A stretch of 64,000 nt of DNA, from the NCBI RefSeq assembly GCF_025118155.1, contig NW_026251404.1:496001-560000 (forward strand). The letters run 5' to 3'. Origin of the DNA: Cokeromyces recurvatus. Its lineage: Eukaryota > Mucoromycota > Mucoromycetes > Mucorales > Mucoraceae. Shown here one piece after another: positions 54,667 to 64,000 of this stretch; position 1 is the stretch's first letter, and every line of letters begins with the position of its first letter. Under the pieces are notes generated by a model, which was not told the origin of the DNA, made no database searches, and saw only the letters and a program-made list of their open reading frames with translations. A program made the translations under genes and the position numbers.

Positions 54667-57612
54667 CTAATTAAGGATTTTTTTTTTTAAAAAAAAAATC
54701 TAACAGAAGAAAAAGAAGAAAATAAAAATACAGCACAACATTAATAATATCGGGATTATAAATAAAATCTTGTTTAATTCATCGTTTAATTCTAAATTAA
54801 GTTACTAAACAATAATTTTTATTTAAATTTTAAAAAACCCAAAATTGGGCACATGATAGTATCAAAATTGCCCGGATGAGATCATCAATGGCAAAAGATA
54901 CTAAAAAAAAAAAATCCTTTTGAAAGCAAGAGTAAAGAATAAAAAAAAAGAAAGAAAGTTAAAAAGGAGTATAGTGTAGCTATGACACTATTATTGACAG
55001 AAAGAGAGAGTAGAGGGGAAGCCAATTTAGGAATTGTTGGCCAGGTTGTGAAAGTAGCAAAGGTGAATTTTTGTGGCGAAGAATGTAATCAGGTTCGTAA
55101 AGGATTGTACAAGTAACTTGCCGACAGAAAAATCAAGGAAGGTTACTAAAGTATGTACGTGATTGCTTTGTAGGAAACTGATTCAAGATAAATGAGAAAA
55201 AATCCTCAATAGTTTCAAACATTTGAAGTCGATAATGCATTTGAAGACAGTAAATTGTATGCTACTTTGTCAAAGGTAGTGTAAGATGCTTTGCACCATA
55301 ATTCGAGTGATTTAGTATTAACACCAATAGCTGATTGTTGTGTATATAATGATGTATTATATAATATCATATAATATACAGACCAGAGTCATGAACAAAC
55401 GAGATCTTATTATTTGGTTTCAAGGAAAATAGCCGAGCCGGCTAGATTGAACACGAATACGAATAATTTAATTTTTTATTAGAGTGAGTTAACTGAGGTT
55501 AATTCTCAATCAGGGGCGGGCAAAGACTAGAGAGCTCAAATAAAATAACTTCAATCATTTTATGGGAAATATTCTTCTTTCAAGATATTCAATTTATAAT
55601 AAAAGTTTCATACAACGTTTTCACAGATTTATTCTGTCTTCTTTTTTTATCTCTACCTTATCAACAGTCGAGATTCTTGTGATGGAAGACCCCACAGGAT
55701 CAACGAAAAGTAGCTCAAGATTCAATAATGGGATAAAAAAAAAGAAAAGAAAAGAAAACAAGATACCAATAGTAATACGTCTGACCATTGACCTTAAATA
55801 CGGAAGATGGAAAGAAGCTAGTAATGAGCATTCATATTTTGAATATATCACTATAACTGGATCAATCAACCTTAGTAATAACCATTTACCAGAAGTTTGT
55901 CCCTCTACTCACAGCTTCACCTTCTTCAATATATATATGTATATCTTACATATAATAGCTATATATTTCTTTTATCTGAATGTAAGAACTATGATGAATT
56001 ATATTATATACACATACATTATTTGTACTTGAATAAATTCCCTTTCTTTTCATTTTTTGACTCTAAAGGGAAGCACAAGAGGACAGCAGTATATATAATA
56101 AATACTTAAAATGAATGATTCTATTTATTACCAATGATAGCTATTTCAACATGTAGTTGTGACAATAAATATTAAAATAACTGATATATAATGTATTTGA
56201 TGAGGTAGGTAAAAGTATAACCCTTTTTTTTTACAAGTATTATAAAGAAATATTCTCATAATGTGACTAATTGTTAATATTAGAGAATGTATATAATGAA
56301 AATGAAGCATAACAAGAAGAAGGAGGCTAGACTTAATTAGCTTTGTATTGGTAAAATTAAACGGATCTGAATATATCTTACACATATAGCTGTAAAGAAG
56401 TATTGTAAGGCATACTGCTTATGTGATGCGTTATCTATTCTCAACAATAAAGAGATAATAGATCAATGCTAATTTACCATCATATATCTATCTATCTATC
56501 TATTTATCTATCTATCTACATATATAAAAGATAAAATAAAATTAATCGATTATTATTTAAAAAGCACTTGTTTAAGCCATTAAATGAGCAATCTAGGACA
56601 CTGCTGATCATAAACTTATTATTCATATATTCATATTCATTCATAATAGTAGGTGTATGTATCAATGATTTATCCTTAAAGTATTATATTATGATTGCAT
56701 ATGTAATAGAAGAAATAAGCAAAAAAAAAAATAAAGATATAAAAAGCCTTAGTTAGTATCCTTGAATCTAAAATAATACGTAAATGAAACTCTATATAAT
56801 CTTAAATACCTCAACTTGAAAAAAAAAAGTATAAGTATAAAATAAAAACATTGGGTAAGTTTGAATGGGTAATTACAAATCATTATGCACTTATTTTGAT
56901 AAAAAAATAATTAAACATATCTGCAAGCTAACTGTTTATATTTGTAAATTCACTCATAAGAAAAATAAAATAAAATACACATACACACTATTACCCTGAA
57001 AAGTAAATATCGTATTTAATAAATGACTTGGTCAAATTGTAATAGTATCACTTTGTTTTTATGTATATGACAATTATAGAAATTTGTCTTTAAAAAATAT
57101 GCATCTTTGAGACAATTAATAAATATAAGATTTGACTTTCGTATTGATGAACAACAAGATAAATTTGTAAAGGTCTTTATAATTAGATTTATCTTTTTTT
57201 AAATTTTAAACCTTTTCATAAAATATATTCTATTATAAAAAAAAAAATACACTTTCTCTATAAATTTTTCTGATTTTCACTACTTTAATTTCTCGATTAA
57301 TTAAGAGAGTTTTTCTTATTCTTCAAATTTGAAATTGTTATTTTGCCAAAAATTTTCCACTTTTTTTTTAAAAAAAAAACAAGAAAAAAAAAAGCTGTAT
57401 TATATAAATATATAAATATATAACACCATCATAGTACATAACGAATAATAACCTATTCTAGTTATTTATTTTTTTATTTTTTTCATTTTCTTTTTTCCTT
57501 TTTTTTTCCTTTACTATTTTTTTTAAATTACTTTATTCCCATCTTTTTTATTTTTATTTTTATTTTTTTGTATACTTGAATATATTTTGATTTCTTAAAA
57601 GTAATTTAAAAT
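54667..57612. other. Long intergenic stretch between divergent ROM2-like and VTS1 genes
   Basis: Nearly 3 kb with no supported gene. It holds T11A10 (54678-54698) right at the ROM2-like start, a (TATC)n repeat (56487-56516), T9A10 (57361-57379) and T-rich sequence (57470-57570) before VTS1. A 156-codon frame at 55562-56032 (+) begins MGNILLSRYSI and ends in a low-complexity aromatic tail; I do not consider it proven. Confidence 0.5.
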
Positions 57613-59513
57613 ATGCTTCCCAATGAATATAAATCTCGGCCTGTTAGGCCCATGTCTGAAATTATTAACCCAGGTCGTTTTATAAGCGAAGGTAAAAGCT
57701 AATATACAACTATTTATAAACTGATAAAATAGCTTACATTAACTTTTTTTTTTAAAAAAAAAAAAAAAAAGCTGATATTGCGGGTAACTGGTATGAAGAT
57801 TTGCAAAATTATGAAAGAAACTTGGATGAGATGGCTTCTGCTACGCTAGATCAAGTAAATACAATGAATAGATAAAAATAAATAATTTTTACGCGTTAAT
57901 ATCCCAACTGTGTGTGTGTGTTTTTTTTTTCTCCTTAGAATTTCAAAGAAGAGATGCAACATGTTGACCAGTGGTATCGTTATTTAACAGAAGCTGAGAA
58001 AACGGCTACTATGTATACTTTACTTCAACATTCAAGTCAAGTTCAAGCAAGATTTTTTATAAATTTACTACAACAAATGTTAAAAAGGGATCCTTTATTT
58101 TCTTTATTAACACCTAATAATCCCGATCAAGGTTAGAATTTAGATAGATAACATATTTATATGAATGGAGAAGGAAAATGGGTTGGGGGAGATTATTAAG
58201 TCCACTTTTTATTTATTTATTTATTTTATTTTATTTATTTTATTTTTTTTTTTAGATATGCAAACTCATTTAGCTGGTGCTATGGCAAAGGCAGAACTTG
58301 AAGCAAGCCAACGTTTAATGTCTGTGTTGCCTTATAAGACAGGCCAAGTTATAAGTCGACCCCCAAGTAGCAATGTCAATCGACGTACAGTAGATCGTCA
58401 TTCGTTTGCATTAGGCGATACTGAAGAATATAGTCGGCTGTTTGGTACTGGCCGTACTGGTAATGACTTATTAAATACAACTCGTTCGCCTTACGTAAGC
58501 TCTATCTTGGATGATTCAACTGCCAATAGTGCTAGACGATTAAGCAGCCAAACAAGTAGTAATAGAACGTCTGGACGTGCTATGTTTAATAGTAGTGGAA
58601 GACCTCACTCTGTGATTGAAGGTGACACTAATTCACTTTTCCCTCCCAGCTCTATAAGCTGGATGAATACAAATAATAGCAGTAGTAGTAACAACAATGG
58701 TGGTAATACCAGTTTGCGTCGTCAACCTACAGCAGGTGTAGGGCATATTGGTGATCGTAGTAGTAAATTAATAGCTGAACGTCCTAAATCAGCTGATATC
58801 AGTAACTGGGCTCTTCCTACTGTCGATCCTTTAATTATGGATCGTCGTGCAAGTGGCAATAATAATAATAATAACAATAATATGAATAACACTAATCATG
58901 CAAATAACACTAATCATGCAACGAATAATGCAACTAATAATAATAGCAGTAATGGATATGTATCAGTATGGGGTACTCAGCCACAGCAGCCACAGCAGCC
59001 ACAACAATTAGATAATGATTTAATTGATTTTACAAATTCAATTCAACAGCCTTTCCGAAGACGAGCTGTAGTGAACCGAATTCCCGTTTTACCAGAGACA
59101 GATGAGTTAGTTAGAACTTCATTTTTATCAGCTTCAAATGATACAAGCAGCAGTAGTAGTAATAATAACAGGGTTGATTCCCATTTCCGTAAACCCAACA
59201 ACAGTAATAATAATAACCACAGCAGCACTAAAAACAATGGTTTAGGAGATCATTATACAAATTATTTGATGAATGCTTCAAACTCGCAACCGTTTCAAGG
59301 TATTATTGAAAGTACTACAGCGCTTACTTTAGATGATCCTATTGGTAATAATGGTACTGGCTATACAAATGACCATAACGATCATCAAACCAATATATCC
59401 CCTACTAATTTCAATATCAGTAATACAACAAATATCACTACTAACACTATCAACTCAAGAGCTAATAAAGATAAAAAAGCTGTAGAAGTTGTTGATATGG
59501 AACTCTTGAAAGG

Positions 59514-59544
<31 letters not shown>

Positions 59545-59866
59545 AAAAAAAAACTAATCTGATCTTTATATCTCTGCAGATATCCCTGCTTGGCTCAGGA
59601 GTCTTCGTTTACATAAATACAATGCTATCTTTAGTGACTGTAGCTGGCAAGAAATTGTTAAAATGTCTGATGAAGATTTGTTAAAGAGAGGCGTGGCAGC
59701 CCTGGGTGCTAGACGCAAAATGCTCAAAGTTTTTGAAAATATTAAAGCTCATTGTGAGATCAATGTAAGTTTTAGTCTTTTTTTTTTTTCTTTTTTTTTT
59801 TTTGAAAAAGTAAAAGAAATCAACCTGTTTACCTAATTCATTCTTTAATAGAATATTCCGTATTAA
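57613..59866 (+). CDS. VTS1: SAM-domain RNA-binding protein VTS1 (Smaug family)
   Basis: Post-transcriptional repressor that binds Smaug-recognition stem-loops in mRNA and recruits deadenylases. Six exons: 57613-57691, 57772-57854, 57939-58131, 58256-59512, 59580-59764, 59852-59866; about 603 residues. The conserved N-terminal region (about 27-135) has DQWYRYLTEAEKTATMYTLL and QARFFINLLQQML. The middle is Asn/Ser/Gln-rich and disordered. The SAM domain (about 540-600) is IPAWLRSLRLHKYNAIFSDC, then SDEDLLKRGVAALGARRKML, including the GARRK-type RNA-contact residues. The last exon encodes only NIPY and the stop. Intron 4 begins GTAAAAAA with about 26 A. It converges with the eL29 gene. Confidence 0.95.
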
Positions 59867-60267
59867 ATAAGAATAATGAATGAAAAAGGACATGAATGAA
59901 TAATCCAATTCATCTAAAAAGGAATTGTTATTATTTATACTAGCTACTATATATACAATTCATTTCTCTGAATTTAAACTGCCACTATTCTTGTATTCTC
60001 TCATTCCCTTGCTGGACAAGTCCTTTATACAATATCGGATATATTATTAAAGCCAAAAAAAAAAGAAAAAATAAATAAATAAAAAAGGACAGAGTCAATA
60101 AATAAATTCATAAAATCATAAACTAGCGTGTAAATCAAATTCACATTAAAACATTTTTTTTTTTCTAAATAACCATTTCCAATGTTAAAGAGCAATTGAA
60201 CAGCTTTTTTTTGGGGGGAGACTTTTATTGTTGAATTATAATAAAATATGAATCATCCTAAAACTGT
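59867..60267. other. Convergent intergenic region, VTS1 and eL29 3' flanks
   Basis: AT-rich 3' flanks with AATAAA-like sequences on both strands; nothing coding. Confidence 0.5.
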
Positions 60268-60648
60268 TTAAGCCTTGGTAGCGGCGGCAAGAGCTCTTTG
60301 AGTGCCCTTCTTGGCGAAACGTTGGTTACGAAGGAACTTGGCATCCAACTATGCGTTTAAAATAATATTAAAAGAAAAAAAAAGGTCAAGATATGTGAGT
60401 AATTAACCCTAAAAAAAAAGGAAAGTCTATCCATTTATATAAATATATGTATTGGATTACTTACACCCTTTTGAGAGCGGTACTTGTGAGCAGCGGGCTT
60501 CTTAATACCGTTACGGTGAGCCTTCTTGTCTAAAGAGAGAGTGGAAAAAAAAAAAGGAAAGGTTAATGTCAAAACATTCATTGAAATAATCTACATTAAA
60601 AAAAAATTTACTTTGGTTATGGTTGGTATGGTTCTTAGACTTGGCCAT
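60268..60648 (-). CDS. RPL29: 60S ribosomal protein eL29
   Basis: Small basic protein of the large ribosomal subunit. Three exons, 60612-60648, 60465-60529 and 60268-60348, give 60 residues, exactly the family's usual size. The sequence runs MAKSKNHTNHNQNKKAHRNG, then IKKPAAHKYRSQKGLDAKFL, then RNQRFAKKGTQRALAAATKA; the first 40 residues are almost invariant in eukaryotes. Codon choice (CGT, AAG, GCC, GGT) is more GC-rich than that of its neighbours, as expected for a highly expressed ribosomal gene. Confidence 0.97.
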
Positions 60649-61198
60649 TGTTACGTTTCTGTTATGATTACAATGAAGAAAAAAAATTAATTAATATTCT
60701 TTACTTGTCTCTCATTGATGGATGGATGGATGGATGGGATAAGATCTGTTTAATGTAGGATTATGCTGTATTGTTTTCTTATTGGATGTCATACCTAACT
60801 CAACAAAGGAATTGAAAAGAGGAAGTTTCTTCTTGTTGACAGCTCCCAAATGCGTATTATTCTCAGCTTTTTTTTTTGTTTTTTTTTTGCTAAGGAAAAT
60901 TACAAACGCAAAAAAAAAAAAAAAAAAAAAAAAAAGTCGGAGTCAATGAATAAACACTGCAAATTTTGATGTTCGGACCGGAGCTACACTCATTATTGTT
61001 GATGCTTGCTAATAGTAGTAGTTTTTAAACATAATTTTATTGATCCATAATTAACAATAAATATGTATTATTTCTTTCTATTCTAAATTATATTATATAA
61101 TGATGGTATGGAGGGGATAAATACTAGAAATAAAAGGAAAGTGTGTGTGTGTGTGTGTGTGTGTGTGAGGCATAGATATAAAAAGAATGTCTTCTTTC
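60649..61198. other. Promoter of RPL29 and 3' flank of MTHFR
   Basis: Contains a (GATG)n repeat (60716-60739), an A tract (60911-60934) and a 26-base GT repeat (61141-61166) just beyond the MTHFR stop. No gene. Confidence 0.5.
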
Positions 61199-63447
<2,249 letters not shown>

Positions 63448-63698
63448 ACTCTATGATGACACAAATATAAAATGAAATAAAAAAGAAAAAATCTGGGAAA
63501 GGGATTTGATGGGTTTATTTTATTTTATGCTTATTTTAAAGATGAAAGCTTATTATTGGTTAGATCCAATTAAGATGAGATTGCTATTGCTGGTATTTAA
63601 TCCGCATAAATCTTTATTTAATACACCCACAAAAAAAAGTCTAATTTATTCATTTTATAGAAGAAAGTTGTCTATGATGTTATGTTACGTAATAATCT

Positions 63699-64000
63699 TT
63701 AATAAGGCTTTTGAGCACTGTAATAAAGGCTATAGACAGTTGTATTATAGTCATCACATTCATCAATCGCTTTACTTACTACTGTTAAATATTCTTTTTC
63801 AGTAATATGATTAAATTTACAACACCAACGTTTTGCTTCTCTAAATCTACGTTCTGTTAAGTCTTTTAAAAGATAGCCTGTTTCTCTTAATTCTATAAAT
63901 AATGGATGAGCATTCAAAATAGATTGTATTGAACATTAATATCTTTATGTACCTTTCGATTCTGGCCATTCACCAATAGGCAGTTGAATAGATTCTTCCT
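63699..64000 (-). CDS. C-terminal end of a probable SAM-dependent methyltransferase (partial)
   Basis: Two exons, 63953-64000 (cut by the window edge) and 63699-63892, joined in phase. The visible protein reads EESIQLPIGEWPESKELRET, then GYLLKDLTERRFREAKRWCC, and ends SLYYSAQKPY. The motif LPxGxWP followed by a Leu-rich helix and a final SAxKP is like the C-terminus of fungal UMTA/LaeA-type class I methyltransferases. The SAM-binding motifs would lie outside the window, so the call rests on a short tail only. Confidence 0.5.

Noticed and set aside
55562..56032. 156-codon frame as a new gene
   Set aside because: The second half is aromatic/AT low complexity, no family is recognised, and no supporting splice or leader pattern is seen. 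Kept only as a note in the intergenic entry.
56487..56516. (TATC)n and other short microsatellites as regulatory elements
   Set aside because: Ordinary slippage repeats without positional relation to genes.

Overview
This is nuclear DNA from a fungus. It is AT-rich, with many short introns (about 50-150 nt, nearly all GT-AG). It carries single-copy eukaryotic genes (Rab5, UPF2, formin, SEC16, RhoGEF with CNH domain, VTS1) and very long A/T homopolymers. Intron density, base composition and what looks like a minor-spliceosome (U12-type) AT-AC intron point to an early-diverging fungus, most likely Mucoromycota/Mucorales. That placement is inference. No bacterial, viral or CRISPR structure was found. 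Exon models were built by hand by matching reading phase across splice sites; every multi-exon model closes in frame.

Layout. 0-2 kb: 3' part of a BET double-bromodomain gene (-). 2.8-16.1 kb: an 11.5 kb block between two near-identical 870 bp inverted repeat arms, holding a small two-finger C2H2 protein (-), Rab5/VPS21 (+), UPF2/NMD2 (-) and an intronless GNAT acetyltransferase (-). 16.8-18.6 kb: COX5-type cytochrome oxidase subunit and prefoldin subunit 5 (both +). 19.7-24.9 kb: a Diaphanous-related formin (+). 25.4-30.7 kb: SEC16 (+). 30.8-32.7 kb: a SWI3/RSC8-type chromatin remodelling subunit (-). 32.7-40.8 kb: a gene-poor stretch with two small unrecognised ORFs (+). 40.8-43.5 kb: TRM4/NSUN2 tRNA m5C methyltransferase (+). 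43.8-46.7 kb: a DMA1-type FHA-RING ligase and a PRCC-domain protein (both -). 47.0-50.0 kb: UTP17/WDR75 (+). 50.3-54.7 kb: a Rho1 GEF of the ROM2/Rgf type (-). 57.6-59.9 kb: VTS1 (+). 60.3-60.6 kb: ribosomal protein eL29 (-). 61.2-63.4 kb: methylenetetrahydrofolate reductase (-). Right edge: 3' end of a probable SAM-dependent methyltransferase (-).

The genes are housekeeping functions without operon logic. Loose themes are polarity and wall signalling (formin, Rho1 GEF, DMA1), membrane traffic (Rab5, SEC16), RNA turnover and ribosome biogenesis (UPF2, VTS1, UTP17, TRM4, eL29) and chromatin (BET, SWI3). The most notable signals are the AT-AC intron in the prefoldin gene, the large inverted repeat pair, a Rab5 prenylation motif whose last codon is split by an intron, a stop-free in-frame intron in the formin FH2 domain, a probable GC-AG intron in SEC16, and nine oligo(T)-oligo(A) junction blocks.
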